A stretch of DNA of 64,000 nucleotides from Microbacterium sp. EST19A. Its GTDB lineage: Bacteria > Actinomycetota > Actinomycetes > Actinomycetales > Microbacteriaceae. Location of the stretch: assembly GCF_019969685.1 (NCBI RefSeq), contig NZ_JAHXYZ010000002.1, forward strand, positions 992,001 through 1,056,000, given 5' to 3'. Below, piece by piece: positions 16,550 through 25,909 of this stretch. The translations under genes were made by a program, and so were the position numbers. The notes beneath the pieces were generated by a model. It was not told where the DNA came from, ran no database searches, and worked only from the letters and a program-made list of their open reading frames with translations. Every line of letters starts with the position of its first letter. The first letter of the stretch is position 1.

Positions 16550-17669
16550 GCAGACCGAGCCGGGCGCGGTGCGAATGAGCGGTCGACAGGATGAAGGCGG
16601 TCGCGCGCCACGCGGTGTTGTCGATCTCGTAGCCTGCGGGCAGCGATGCGAGATCGGCGGGGATGCTGAGGCGAGCCTTGACCGCTCGCAGCACGCTCTC
16701 GGGCGTCAGGCCGGTCGTGATGATCGCCCCGGCATCCAGCGCCTCAGGACGCTCGATGAAGTCGCGCACCGTCACCGCCGGGAAGCCGAGCACGCTCGAC
16801 TCCTCGCTGATCGTGCCGCTGTCGGAGAGCACGAGCTTCGCGTCCTGCTGCAGCTTGATGTAGTCGTGGAATCCGAAAGGCGGGTGGAACGTGATGCCGT
16901 CGATCGCCTCGGCGTCATCCAGGGCCTCGATGCGCTTGCGCGTGCGCGGGTGCGTCGACACCAGGATCGGGATGCCGTACTCCGATCGCAGCGCCTGCAG
17001 CGCGGCGATCGCGGACCGCAGTCGCTTCGGGTTGTCGACGTTCTCCTCGCGGTGCAGGCTCACGAGGAAGTACTCCCCCGCGGTGAGGCCGGCACGCTCG
17101 ACGGCGTCGCTCGCCTCGATCTGCTCGCGGTTCTGCTCGAGCACCTCGCGCATGGGCGAGCCGGTGAGCAGGATCTTCGACGGGTGCAACCCCTCGGCCA
17201 GCAGGTTGCGCCGGGCGTGCTCGGTGTAGACGAGGTTGTAGTCCGCGACGTGGTCGACGAGGCGACGGTTCGTCTCCTCCGGCACGTTCTCGTCGAACGA
17301 CCGGTTGCCGGCCTCCATGTGGAACACGGGGATCTTCATGCGCTTCGCGATGACCGCGGAGATGCAGCTGTTCGTGTCGCCGAGCACGAGGAACGCATCC
17401 GGCTTCTCGGCGCGGATCACCTCTTCGGTCTTCGTGAGGATCGACCCGAGCGCCGCGCCGAGCGACGACGTGTCGGCGTTCATGAAATGGTCGGGACGGC
17501 GCAGCCCGAGGTCCTCGAAGAACACCTCGTTGAGTTCGTAGTCGTAGTTCTGCCCCGTGTGGACGAGAACCTGATCCGTGTGCTCGTCGAGAAGCTTGAT
17601 CGTCGCGGAGAGGCGGATGATCTCCGGCCTGGTTCCGACGACGGTCATCACCTTGAGTTTGTCGGCCAT
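16542..17669 (-). CDS. UDP-N-acetylglucosamine 2-epimerase family enzyme, CapG/FnlC-like
   Basis: A 375-residue WecB-fold enzyme with GTRPEIIRLS at residues 12-21, HMEAGNRSFDENVPEETNRR near residue 120 and LVSDSGTISEESS near residue 275. Length and motifs match the non-hydrolysing 2-epimerases. Because CapE and CapF homologues lie immediately upstream, the likely step is C2 epimerisation of UDP-N-acetyl-L-talosamine to UDP-N-acetyl-L-fucosamine, the last step of the CapEFG (FnlABC) route. The alternative, making UDP-ManNAc from UDP-GlcNAc, cannot be excluded from sequence. It starts one base before the CapF-like stop codon. Confidence 0.88.
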   Translation of the reverse strand: MADKLKVMTVVGTRPEIIRLSATIKLLDEHTDQVLVHTGQNYDYELNEVFFEDLGLRRPDHFMNADTSSLGAALGSILTKTEEVIRAEKPDAFLVLGDTNSCISAVIAKRMKIPVFHMEAGNRSFDENVPEETNRRLVDHVADYNLVYTEHARRNLLAEGLHPSKILLTGSPMREVLEQNREQIEASDAVERAGLTAGEYFLVSLHREENVDNPKRLRSAIAALQALRSEYGIPILVSTHPRTRKRIEALDDAEAIDGITFHPPFGFHDYIKLQQDAKLVLSDSGTISEESSVLGFPAVTVRDFIERPEALDAGAIITTGLTPESVLRAVKARLSIPADLASLPAGYEIDNTAWRATAFILSTAHSHRARLGLHD

Positions 17670-17670
17670 G

Positions 17671-18765
17671 TCACACTGCCTCGGCAATCGTGTCGGGGTT
17701 CGCGGGATCGAAGATGTCGTTCGTCCAGAAGGACGTGTAGAGCAGGTCTTCGCCGATGTTCGTGATGTTGTGCGCCCACATCGTCGGCATGTCGACGGCA
17801 CCGGGCGCATCGCCCGATACCTCGAACGACACGACCTCATCAGAGTACAGGCGGCGCAGCGAGATCCGAGCGCGCCCCTGGAGCACCGTGAAGCGCTCGA
17901 TCTTGCGCCGGTGGAAGTGGTCGCCGCGGGTCACGCCGGGCACCGTCGTCGAGAACGACGACTGGCCGGGTCCGCCGTGGGAGCGGATGATCTCGAAGAA
18001 CGATCCGCGGGCATCGGCGTGACGGGTCAGATCGATCGGCGACTGCGCCGGGAACGTGTACGAGCGGTACGTGTTGAAGAGGTCGCGGTCGAAGCTGTCG
18101 GCGACGCTGGGGATCTCCCCGCGGCTGTAGAGCTCGGCGTATCCCTGCAGTCGGTCGAGCAGCCCCGACACCGTCTCCGCCTGCTGCAGATCCTCGAGAG
18201 CCGAGACGGGCACGGCGCCGCTGAGGATGTCGGCCGCGTTCTGGGCGTGCAGCAGCGTGAGCTCCTTGTCGTTCTCCACGACCGGGCTCTCGCCGGCAGC
18301 GACGAGGTGGCTGAAGGTCGCCGTGACCGCGTTGTAGAAGGGACGCCCGTGCTCGCCGAAGAGGTTCGGCAGACGCACATCGACGAACTCCGCTCCGATT
18401 TCGGATGCCGCCTCGGCGAGGATCTCCGCGGCGCGCGCCTTGGCGTCGCCGTAGACGGAGCCGTTGGAGGCCTGGGTGGAGTTCGCGTAGACCACCACCG
18501 GAGGCGGCGTCTCCGCGGCGAGCAGTGCCGAGGCGAGCTGCTCGGCGAAGGCGATGTTGCCCCCGCTCACCTCTTCGTCCGAGGCGCGGTTGACACCGGC
18601 GATGTGGATGACCCGATCGCTGCCGTCGACCGCTGCGGTCGCCGTCGACGCCAGAAACTCCGTGCCCACGGCGATCGGCTCGACCGGCGTGCCCGCCTCC
18701 GTCATGGCGGCACGAAGGTGCCAGCCGAGGAATCCGCCGGCTCCCGTGACGGCGACCTTGCTCAC
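17671..18765 (-). CDS. capF: CapF/FnlB-like bifunctional reductase with C-terminal cupin
   Basis: The GTG at 18765 gives 364 residues, close to the 369 of Staphylococcus CapF. The N-terminal part is a short-chain dehydrogenase fold with VAVTGAGGFLGWHL and an IHIAGVNR segment that departs from typical epimerases, as in CapF. The C-terminal part (about 250-364) is a cupin with TRGDHFHRRKIERF, supplying metal-binding histidines. CapF epimerises at C3 and reduces the 4-keto sugar to UDP-N-acetyl-L-talosamine. The start overlaps the stop of the CapE-like gene by four bases, as expected for a dedicated pathway. Confidence 0.92.
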   Translation of the reverse strand: MSKVAVTGAGGFLGWHLRAAMTEAGTPVEPIAVGTEFLASTATAAVDGSDRVIHIAGVNRASDEEVSGGNIAFAEQLASALLAAETPPPVVVYANSTQASNGSVYGDAKARAAEILAEAASEIGAEFVDVRLPNLFGEHGRPFYNAVTATFSHLVAAGESPVVENDKELTLLHAQNAADILSGAVPVSALEDLQQAETVSGLLDRLQGYAELYSRGEIPSVADSFDRDLFNTYRSYTFPAQSPIDLTRHADARGSFFEIIRSHGGPGQSSFSTTVPGVTRGDHFHRRKIERFTVLQGRARISLRRLYSDEVVSFEVSGDAPGAVDMPTMWAHNITNIGEDLLYTSFWTNDIFDPANPDTIAEAV

Positions 18766-19811
18766 GAGCCGGCTCCGTTCTCGGGTATCCCCGCCTGGCG
18801 GAGCTCTTCCCGGACCTCGGGTAGGGTCAGCAGCAGCTGCTCGACCTCGTCGACGGACATCTGCTGCACCGTGTGCGAGTCGTAGTCCTCGAAGCGGTTC
18901 TGGGTGACGTCGCCCTCTTCGAAGTAGACGCTGTAGTTGAGGTCGCGGTTGTCGGCGACGACGCGGAAATACTCCCCCATGTCGCGGGCGCGGGACAGTT
19001 CCTCCCGCGTGGCGAGCGCCTCGGACAGCTTCTCGGCGTGCCGGGTGCCGATGACCTCGAGCTTCGCGTCGGAGCGGAACAGGTTCAGCACGGCCTGGGC
19101 GAGCGTGCCGATCGAGGTCGCCTTCGCCTTGCGCACGAACAGGTCGCCCTGCTTCGCGTTCTGGAACGCGAACTCGACGAGATCGACCGAGTGCGCGAGC
19201 GACATCATGAAGCGCGTCATGTCGGGGTTGGTGACGGTGATGTTCTTCCCGGCCTTGATCTGGCGGATGAACAGCGGGATCACCGATCCCCGCGAGTACA
19301 TGACGTTGCCGTAGCGGACGCACGACACGGTGGTGGCGGTGTTCGGGTTGTTGAGGCCGTGCGACTGCGCGACCTTCTCCATCAGCGCCTTCGACATTCC
19401 CATCGCGTTGACCGGGTACACGGCTTTGTCGGTGCTGAGCGCGACGACCGACGAGACCCCGTTGCGGTCGGCCGCACGCACGACGTTCTCACTGCCGTTC
19501 ACGTTCGTGCGCACGGCCTCCATCGGGAAGAACTCGCACGACGGCACCTGCTTGAGCGCCGCCGCGTGGAAGACGAAGTCCACGTCGCGCGTCGCCCGGT
19601 CGACGCTGTCGTAGTCGCGCACATCGCCGACATAGAACCGCAGGCGCGAATCGGGGATCTCGTGCCGCATCAGGTCCTGCTTCGCCTCATCGCGACTGAA
19701 GATCCGGATCTCGGACACATCACGGTCGAGCAGCTTCTTCGCGACCGTGTGGCCGAACGACCCGGTTCCGCCGGTCACCAGCACCCGCGCTCCGCCGTAT
19801 GACTCGCTCAT
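18762..19811 (-). CDS. capE: CapE/FnlA-like UDP-GlcNAc 4,6-dehydratase / 5-epimerase
   Basis: A soluble 349-residue SDR enzyme: nucleotide-binding VLVTGGTGSFGHTV at residues 10-23, VFHAAALKQVP near residue 82 and the catalytic segment ALSTDKAVYPVNAMGMSKALME near residue 128, with the Met-Ser-Lys of inverting dehydratases. It starts the UDP-N-acetyl-L-fucosamine route from UDP-GlcNAc. It lacks the membrane domain seen in the second dehydratase of this locus (23430-25304), so the two enzymes feed different sugars. The ATG overlaps the WbuB-like stop by four bases. Confidence 0.92.
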   Translation of the reverse strand: MSESYGGARVLVTGGTGSFGHTVAKKLLDRDVSEIRIFSRDEAKQDLMRHEIPDSRLRFYVGDVRDYDSVDRATRDVDFVFHAAALKQVPSCEFFPMEAVRTNVNGSENVVRAADRNGVSSVVALSTDKAVYPVNAMGMSKALMEKVAQSHGLNNPNTATTVSCVRYGNVMYSRGSVIPLFIRQIKAGKNITVTNPDMTRFMMSLAHSVDLVEFAFQNAKQGDLFVRKAKATSIGTLAQAVLNLFRSDAKLEVIGTRHAEKLSEALATREELSRARDMGEYFRVVADNRDLNYSVYFEEGDVTQNRFEDYDSHTVQQMSVDEVEQLLLTLPEVREELRQAGIPENGAGS

Positions 19812-21031
19812 CGTCCTCTACTCGTTCCCTTCGCGGCCGCAGCAAGCAGCCGTTCGATGCTGGAGATTCCCGACTCGCGGGAGAACTGGGTGTCGTACAT
19901 CGTGCGTCCGCGCTCTGCCATGGCGGCGCGTTCCTCCGCGGTGCGCTCGGCGGCGGACCGGAAGGCCGCCTCCAGCGACCCGACACTCTCGGCATCCGCC
20001 GTCAGGCCGACGTCGCCGTCCTCGACGAGGCGGCGCACGTCGCCCTGGACCGTGGTCACCACGGGGACGCCGGCGGACAGCACGGCCTGGAACTTGGACG
20101 GGATCGTGCCGCGGAAGACGGGCATGTCCTTCAGCGAGACGAGGGCGTAGTCGGCGCGCGCGTAGATCTCCGGCATCCGCTCGCGCGGGACCGGATCCTG
20201 GAAACGAACGTTGTCTGCGCCGAGCTCTTCGACGAGAGTCTGCAGGTCGGACTTCACCACACCGTCGCCGACGAGGGTGAGCGAGACACCGGCATCCGCC
20301 GCGGCGTGAGCGGCGCGAACGGCCGTGCCGAGGTCCTGCATGTCGCCGACGTTGCCGGCGTAGACGATCTCCGCGCGCGGCGCCTCCGCCGCAGGAAGAA
20401 CGGATGCCACGGGCTCGCCGGCATCCGCCCAGTTGTAGATGAGATGGGCACGATCGGCGGGAACCCCGCGGGTGACCAGAGTGGACACCATCGTCGGCGC
20501 GATCCCGATGACACCGCCCGCTCGACGGTAGGCGCTGCGCAACCAGGGGCCGAGGGCAGCGGAGACGACCCGCTCCTTCGTGCCACCCGCCATCATCGAC
20601 GAGCCGATGATCGAATCCGGCCACAGGTCCTGCACGTGCAGCACGTAGGGCCGCCCACCGGTGACGCGCCACAGCCACGGCCCGAAGCCGGCGGTCATCT
20701 GGGTCGCGTACACATAGACGACATCGGCCCCCCGCGAGAGGCGCCGAGCGGTCGCCGCACTGAACGCGAAGGAGAAGTAGTTCAGCATGCGCTTGACCGC
20801 GCTCTGCGAATGGTCGGCGAACAACGGCACGCGACGGATCTCGACCGCGCCGTCCTGCTCCGTCGAGCGCCAGCGCTGACGGTAGCCGGGGAACACCCTC
20901 CCGGTCGGGTAGTTGGGGAATCCCGTGAGCACCTTCACCTGGTGCCCGCGCGCCGCGAGTCCCTGGGCGAGGTCGGCCGGAAGCGGCACGGCCTCCGGCG
21001 GGTAGTACTGCGACACGATGAGCACTCTCAC
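19808..21031 (-). CDS. WbuB-like family 4 glycosyltransferase
   Basis: The GTG at 21031 gives 407 residues that begin VRVLIVSQYYPPE, with FPNYPTGRVFPGYRQRW near residue 42, a pattern shared with WbuB transferases. C-terminal segments IVYAGNVGDMQDL (near 215) and VPVVTTVQGDVRRLVEDGDVGL (near 335) complete the GT-B fold. In Escherichia coli, wbuB lies directly beside fnlABC and is assigned the N-acetyl-L-fucosamine transfer. The same order here supports the same donor. It is joined to the acetyltransferase gene by a GTGA overlap. Confidence 0.87.
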   Translation of the reverse strand: MRVLIVSQYYPPEAVPLPADLAQGLAARGHQVKVLTGFPNYPTGRVFPGYRQRWRSTEQDGAVEIRRVPLFADHSQSAVKRMLNYFSFAFSAATARRLSRGADVVYVYATQMTAGFGPWLWRVTGGRPYVLHVQDLWPDSIIGSSMMAGGTKERVVSAALGPWLRSAYRRAGGVIGIAPTMVSTLVTRGVPADRAHLIYNWADAGEPVASVLPAAEAPRAEIVYAGNVGDMQDLGTAVRAAHAAADAGVSLTLVGDGVVKSDLQTLVEELGADNVRFQDPVPRERMPEIYARADYALVSLKDMPVFRGTIPSKFQAVLSAGVPVVTTVQGDVRRLVEDGDVGLTADAESVGSLEAAFRSAAERTAEERAAMAERGRTMYDTQFSRESGISSIERLLAAAAKGTSRGR

Positions 21032-21693
21032 GACGACGCCCGGTCCTCGAGGATGCGCGCCGGAACGCCCGCCACGGTCGTCGCCGCTGCGACGTCCTTC
21101 GTGACGCACGCCGCGGCTCCGACGGTCGCACCCGCACCGACCGTGAGCCCCTGGAGCACGACCGAGCCGGCACCGAGAAGCGTTCCGCTCTCGACGACGA
21201 CGTTCCCCGAGACGATCGCCCCGGGGTTCACCGAGACGAAGTCGGCGAGGATCGCGTCGTGTCCGAGGATGCTCCCGGGGTTGAGGTGCACGTGGTCGCC
21301 GATCGCGACATTGGTGGATACCTGCACGCCCGAGGTGATCACGACGCCGTCGCCGATCTGCGCCCGAGACCCGATGACCGCACGCGGGTGGATGAGGGTC
21401 GTGGCGCGCAGTCCCGCGTTCGACAGCCGCTGCGCGACGGCCTCGCGGGCCGCCGGCGAGCCGATCGCCACGATGAACCGCTCATCGCCGGCGGCGGTCG
21501 GCAGCCAGTCCTCTTCGGTGCCGAGGTAGACGATGCCGCGCTCCGCCAGCCGGCCGAGGTCGACCTGACGCGGACCGGAGTCGACGACACCGAGGAGCTG
21601 CAGCGGCTCCCCCGCGGCGATCAGCGCTTCCACGACGTCGAGGGTCTCGCGGCCGAAGCCGCCGGCCCCCACGATCACGATCCGCTCAGCCAT
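21028..21693 (-). CDS. PglD/NeuD-like sugar O/N-acetyltransferase
   Basis: A 221-residue protein with an N-terminal Rossmann part (RIVIVGAGGFGRETLDVV, residues 4-21) and a left-handed beta-helix C-terminal half made of hexapeptide repeats (about residues 100-205), including the His-Pro-Ala/Arg loop TTLIHPRAVIG expected to hold the catalytic base. PglD acetylates the 4-amino sugar to give UDP-N,N'-diacetylbacillosamine, and the adjoining PglE- and PglF-like genes make this the best assignment. The start overlaps the sugar transferase stop by eight bases. Confidence 0.9.
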   Translation of the reverse strand: MAERIVIVGAGGFGRETLDVVEALIAAGEPLQLLGVVDSGPRQVDLGRLAERGIVYLGTEEDWLPTAAGDERFIVAIGSPAAREAVAQRLSNAGLRATTLIHPRAVIGSRAQIGDGVVITSGVQVSTNVAIGDHVHLNPGSILGHDAILADFVSVNPGAIVSGNVVVESGTLLGAGSVVLQGLTVGAGATVGAAACVTKDVAAATTVAGVPARILEDRASS

Positions 21694-22306
21694 GCGTCTC
21701 ACCGAACTTCGTCATGGTCACGTGTCCCTCCGCCGAGATCCCCTCGCGCTTCACGACCGAGCCGACGGTCCGGGCCACGATCCGCAGATCGAGTCCGACG
21801 CTGCGCCGATCGACGTAGCGCACGTCCTGGGCGAACCTGTTCTCCCACGAGATCGCGTTCCGCCCGGTCACCTGCGCGAGGCCCGTGATCCCGGGTCGCA
21901 CCTCGTGCCGACGTGCCTGCTCCGGTGTGTAGCGATCAAGATATTCGACGAGCAGCGGGCGGGGGCCGACGATGCTCATGTCGCCTCGCAGCACGTTCCA
22001 CAGGCTCGGCAGCTCGTCGAGGCTGGTCGACCGCAGTCGCCTTCCGAACGGGGTGAGGCGATCGGCATCCGTCACCCACCCGCGCGACTCGTCGATCGAG
22101 CGCATGGAGCGGAACTTGTACAGCGTGAAGATCCGGCCATCCCGGCCCGGACGCTCCTGTGCGAACACCACGGGCCGTCCGAGCTTGATCGCGACGAGCA
22201 CGGCGGTCGCGACGATCACGGGCGACAGCAGCACGAGGGCGACGGCCGACGCGACCACGTCGAGCGCACGCTTGACGAGATCGTAGGGGCGGGTCCGCGC
22301 ACTCAT
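21686..22306 (-). CDS. PglC-like initiating sugar-phosphate transferase
   Basis: A 206-residue monotopic phosphoglycosyl transferase. One membrane helix/hairpin (about 15-37) is followed by VFAQERPGRDGRIFTLYKFRSM, the Ser-Leu-Asp-Glu-Leu-Pro-Ser catalytic region (near residue 95), GDMSIVGPRPLL and RPGITGLAQVTGRN. The short length matches PglC rather than the WbaP/WcaJ type, which has extra membrane helices. It would place diacetylbacillosamine phosphate on undecaprenyl phosphate and so start repeat-unit assembly. It is coupled by ATGA overlap to the aminotransferase gene. Confidence 0.92.
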   Translation of the reverse strand: MSARTRPYDLVKRALDVVASAVALVLLSPVIVATAVLVAIKLGRPVVFAQERPGRDGRIFTLYKFRSMRSIDESRGWVTDADRLTPFGRRLRSTSLDELPSLWNVLRGDMSIVGPRPLLVEYLDRYTPEQARRHEVRPGITGLAQVTGRNAISWENRFAQDVRYVDRRSVGLDLRIVARTVGSVVKREGISAEGHVTMTKFGETHG

Positions 22307-23433
22307 GGCATCAGGAAGCCGCGGATCGCCGCGATCACGCGCTCGCGCTGAGAGGGAGTCAGGGCAGAGCCGCTCGGCAGTGTCAGACCACGCGCGAACA
22401 GCGACTCCGAGGCACCGCTGATCTTGCTGCGCGCACCGGCGAAGACGGGTTGCGCGTGCATCGGCTTCCACAGCGGACGGCTCTCGATGCTGTCCTCCGC
22501 GAGGGCCGCGGCGAGCGCCGACGGCTCCCAGCCGGTCTTCTCCGCATCCACCAGGATCGACGTCAACCAGACGTTGTCGGCCTCATCGCCCTCAGCGCCG
22601 AAGACCTCGACGCCGTCGACATCCGCGAACAGCTCTTTGTAGAGCTCCCGCATCTCGCGGCGACGCGCGATCATCTCGTCGAGGCGGGTGAGCTGCGCAC
22701 GCCCGAGAGCCGCGAGCAGGTTGCTCATCCGGTAGTTGTAGCCGATGTCGGTGTGCTCGTAATGCACCACGGGCTGCCGTGCCTGCGTGGCCAGGTATCG
22801 CACGTGCTGCGCGAATTCGGCGTCGTCGGTGAGCAGCATCCCGCCGCCCGACGTCGTCATGATCTTGTTGCCGTTGAAGGAGACGACGGATGCGCGGCCG
22901 AAGCTCCCGGCGGCGCGTCCTGCGTGCGTGGCGCCGAGCGACTCCGCGGCATCCGACAGCACGGGCACGCCGAACTCGTCGGCGAGCGCGAGGATAGCGG
23001 TGTAGTCGACGGCCTTGCCGAGCAGGTCCACCGGCACGATCGCCGACACCTGTTCCCCCGCGTCGCGGAGCTCGGTGAGCGCCTCACGGAGCAGCGCGAC
23101 ATCCATGTTCCCCGTCGCCGGATCGGCATCGATGAAGTACGGCTCGGCGCCGGTGTACACGATCGCGTTCGCGGTCGCCGCGAAGGTCATCGACGACGTC
23201 AGCACGACGTCGCCGGGCTTCACGCCGAGGGTGAGGAGCCCGAGGTGCAGCGCCGCCGTCCCCGAGCTCAGTGCGACCGCATGGGCGACCCCGAGGCGAT
23301 CGGCGAGCTCCTTCTCGAAGGCGTCGACGTCGGGCCCCAGCGGGGCGATCCAGCCGGAGCGCATCGCGGCGACGACAGCCTGCTCCTCCGCCTCTCCCAC
23401 GTCGGGCGAGGACATGTAGATCCGTTCGCTCAC
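22303..23433 (-). CDS. PglE-like sugar aminotransferase (DegT/DnrJ/EryC1 family)
   Basis: The GTG at 23433 gives 376 residues beginning SERIYMSSPDVGEAE. PLP-binding features are ALSSGTAALHLGLL near residue 55, SDAAESLGA near residue 158 and FGRASVVSFNGNKIMTTSGGG near 178-198, in which the Lys of NGNK is the expected Schiff-base residue. It should convert the UDP-4-keto-6-deoxy sugar made by the PglF-like dehydratase into the 4-amino sugar. The start overlaps the dehydratase stop by four bases. Confidence 0.92.
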   Translation of the reverse strand: MSERIYMSSPDVGEAEEQAVVAAMRSGWIAPLGPDVDAFEKELADRLGVAHAVALSSGTAALHLGLLTLGVKPGDVVLTSSMTFAATANAIVYTGAEPYFIDADPATGNMDVALLREALTELRDAGEQVSAIVPVDLLGKAVDYTAILALADEFGVPVLSDAAESLGATHAGRAAGSFGRASVVSFNGNKIMTTSGGGMLLTDDAEFAQHVRYLATQARQPVVHYEHTDIGYNYRMSNLLAALGRAQLTRLDEMIARRREMRELYKELFADVDGVEVFGAEGDEADNVWLTSILVDAEKTGWEPSALAAALAEDSIESRPLWKPMHAQPVFAGARSKISGASESLFARGLTLPSGSALTPSQRERVIAAIRGFLMP

Positions 23434-25304
23434 GCGTCGGCCGCCTTCGCGAGACGGATCGGCTCGATGACGACCGTGTCGTTGTCCCGCGGGCTCGCGA
23501 ACATCCGTGCCAGCCAGCCCGTCTTGTCGAGTCGCTCCGGCGTGATCACGTCGGCGCGGGTGTGCGAGACCTTCGGGTGGAAGGGACGCTCCAGGTTCTC
23601 GCGCGAACCCACCAGCTCCTCGTGCAGCTTCTCTCCGGGGCGGAGGCCCGTGAACACGATCTCGATGCTCTTGCCCGACATCGCGACCATGCGCTTGGCG
23701 ACTTCGAGGATCGACACCGGCTCGCCCATGTCGAGGATGAGCACCTCGCCGGTACGACCGATGGCCCCTGCCTGCACGACCAGCTGGCACGCCTCGGGGA
23801 TCGTCATGAAGTACCGGGTGGCGTCGGGGTGCGTGACCGTGATCGGCCGACCGTCGGCGATGAGCCGCTGGAACGTGGGCAGCATCGACCCTCGGCTGCC
23901 GATCACGTTGCCGAAGCGCACCGAGAGGTAGCGCATCCCCGTCTCCTGGCCGGCCCACGCCGTCAGCTTCTCGGCCACGCGCTTGGAATGCCCGAGCACG
24001 CTCGTCGGGTTGGCCGCCTTGTCGGTCGAGATGTTGACGAAGGTCGACACCCCCACGCGCCGGGCCGCGTTGAGCACGTTCAGCGAGCCGATCACGTTCG
24101 TCTTCCACGCCTCGTCCGGATACTGCTCGAGCATCGGGAGGTGCTTCAACGCCGCCGCATGGAACACGACCTCGGGCTGCCTCTCGTCGAAGATGCGGTC
24201 GAGGAGCTCGACGTCGCGGATGTCGGCGAGGACGACGTCGTTCGTGTCGAGCAGACCGTGCCCCGCCGTGCCGAGCTGGGCGTCCTGGAGTCCGGTCTCG
24301 TCGCGGTCCAGCATGATCAGCTCGCGGGGACCGTACTTGGCGAGCTGCCGGCAGAGCTCGGCGCCGATCGATCCGCCGGCACCCGTCACCAGCACGCGCC
24401 GGCCGGTGACGAATCCGGCGATCAGTTCGACGTTGGTGTCGACGGGGTGGCGGCCGATGAGGTCTTCGATGCTGATGTCGCGGACATCGCTGATCGAGCT
24501 CTCCCCCGATTTCAGCGTGTTCAGAGTGGGCGTGATCGCCACACGGAGGCCCGCGATCTCGGCACGATCGCTGAGCTTGCGCAGGAGCGTGCTGTCCGCA
24601 CTGCCGATCGCGATGATGGCGAGCTCGGCGCCCGTCCGCTGGGCGGCCTCGGCGAAGTCGTGCGTGGAGCCGAGGACGGAGATGCCACGGAGCCGTAGAT
24701 TGCGCTTGTCCGGGTCGTCGTCGAGGAGACCGACGGCGCGGATGGGCGATGCCGGATCGGTGGTCACGTTGGCGAGCAGCTTGTCGGCCATGAAGCCGGC
24801 CCCGACGATGAGCGCGGGGGTGGCGTCCTCACCGGGTTTGCGCGCGCGCTCGATGAGCAGACGGGCGAGGTAGCGCACACCGAACATCAGCAGCAGGACG
24901 AACGGGAACGCGAGCAGCAGCGTGCCGCGCGGAACCCCGATGAACGGACCGATCGGGATGACCACGAGCGACAGGGCGACGGCTTCGAGGACGACGATGA
25001 TGCCGACGGCCCGCACCTCGTCGAACGAGCCGTAGGAGAAGCGGCCGCGGTACAGGGCGGTGGCATAGCCGACGACGATCTGGATCGCACCGGCGATCAG
25101 GGCGAGCAGGGTGGTCGAGATCCAGCCGCGGGCATCCATCATGAACTCGAACCGCAGGGCGATCGCGAGCACGACACCGAAACTCCAGCACAATCCGTCG
25201 ACGATCGCGGCGAACATCCGGCGTCGCTTCTGGGTGACGGACACCTTCGAGAATACCGGAATATCGCCCGTCGACGTATCGACGAACTCCTTTTTGCCGC
25301 TCAA
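23430..25304 (-). CDS. PglF-like membrane UDP-GlcNAc 4,6-dehydratase
   Basis: A 624-residue protein with four N-terminal membrane helices (about residues 30-135), a first nucleotide-binding fold (ALIVGAGFMADKLL near 165) and a second catalytic SDR domain (VLVTGAGGSIGAEL near 305; NISTDKAANPTSVLGHSKR near 425). Length and layout match PglF/WbpM-type dehydratases, which open the bacillosamine route. The reading frame opens with TTG at 25304, about nine bases after a GAGGGGG site. It is the first gene of the long coupled minus-strand operon. Confidence 0.92.
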   Translation of the reverse strand: MSGKKEFVDTSTGDIPVFSKVSVTQKRRRMFAAIVDGLCWSFGVVLAIALRFEFMMDARGWISTTLLALIAGAIQIVVGYATALYRGRFSYGSFDEVRAVGIIVVLEAVALSLVVIPIGPFIGVPRGTLLLAFPFVLLLMFGVRYLARLLIERARKPGEDATPALIVGAGFMADKLLANVTTDPASPIRAVGLLDDDPDKRNLRLRGISVLGSTHDFAEAAQRTGAELAIIAIGSADSTLLRKLSDRAEIAGLRVAITPTLNTLKSGESSISDVRDISIEDLIGRHPVDTNVELIAGFVTGRRVLVTGAGGSIGAELCRQLAKYGPRELIMLDRDETGLQDAQLGTAGHGLLDTNDVVLADIRDVELLDRIFDERQPEVVFHAAALKHLPMLEQYPDEAWKTNVIGSLNVLNAARRVGVSTFVNISTDKAANPTSVLGHSKRVAEKLTAWAGQETGMRYLSVRFGNVIGSRGSMLPTFQRLIADGRPITVTHPDATRYFMTIPEACQLVVQAGAIGRTGEVLILDMGEPVSILEVAKRMVAMSGKSIEIVFTGLRPGEKLHEELVGSRENLERPFHPKVSHTRADVITPERLDKTGWLARMFASPRDNDTVVIEPIRLAKAADA

Positions 25305-25410
25305 GACTGGAAGCCCCCTCAGACTTACTCACTCCCCTGGAGATATGTTCTCACAGGTATTGAGCAGGTTCGGGCGATAACGCGTTCGATCGGCAGCCCG
25401 CGACGGACCC

Positions 25411-25854
25411 TCAGGCCTTCGGCGCCACCCGGAAGACGACCCAGTGGTAGAGCACGAAGCGCAGCATCACCACGATCACGATGCTCGCGAGGTTCACGGC
25501 GTTCACCGCGAAGGCGCCGGGCGCACGACCGAGCGATGCGGCCACCAGCTCCACGCCGGCCCAGACGAGCGCGGCGCCGATCGCGGTGCACACGGCATTG
25601 GTGCCGAGGAACAGCGCGACCTCGGCGACCCGGCCGCGGCGGTCGCGGTGGCGGAACGTCCACTCGCGGTTGCCGATGTACGCGTTCACCAGCGCGACCA
25701 GAGACGCGACGATCTTGGCCGCGACGACATCCCAGCCCCACACGTAGACGAGGAGGTTGAAGACGCCGATCTCGATGAGGGTGCTCAGCCCCCCGACGAG
25801 GAGGAAGCGGCTGCCGACGCCGACGAAGCGGCGCAGTCGGGAGGGAGGATTCAT
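25411..25854 (-). CDS. GtrA family membrane protein
   Basis: A 147-residue protein with four membrane helices (about residues 12-32, 38-58, 78-98 and 108-130) and the GtrA signature: RFLLVGGLSTLIEIGVFNLLV at the first helix, then VNAYIGNREWTFRHR. GtrA proteins are thought to flip undecaprenyl-phosphate-linked single sugars. The neighbours are a GT2 enzyme and a GT-C membrane transferase, which would make and use such a donor. Its ATG overlaps an in-frame ATG of the divergent GT2 gene by two bases. Confidence 0.9.
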   Translation of the reverse strand: MNPPSRLRRFVGVGSRFLLVGGLSTLIEIGVFNLLVYVWGWDVVAAKIVASLVALVNAYIGNREWTFRHRDRRGRVAEVALFLGTNAVCTAIGAALVWAGVELVAASLGRAPGAFAVNAVNLASIVIVVMLRFVLYHWVVFRVAPKA

Positions 25855-25909
25855 GGCTCAACTAGGCTACTTGCAGAATGCCCTGCGCCCTGCCATCCCT
25901 AGGACACCT

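Noticed and set aside
19799..21529. 576-residue plus-strand frame opposite the WbuB- and PglD-like genes
   Set aside because: Arg/His/Gly-rich antisense shadow; the minus-strand frames carry precise glycosyltransferase and hexapeptide motifs.
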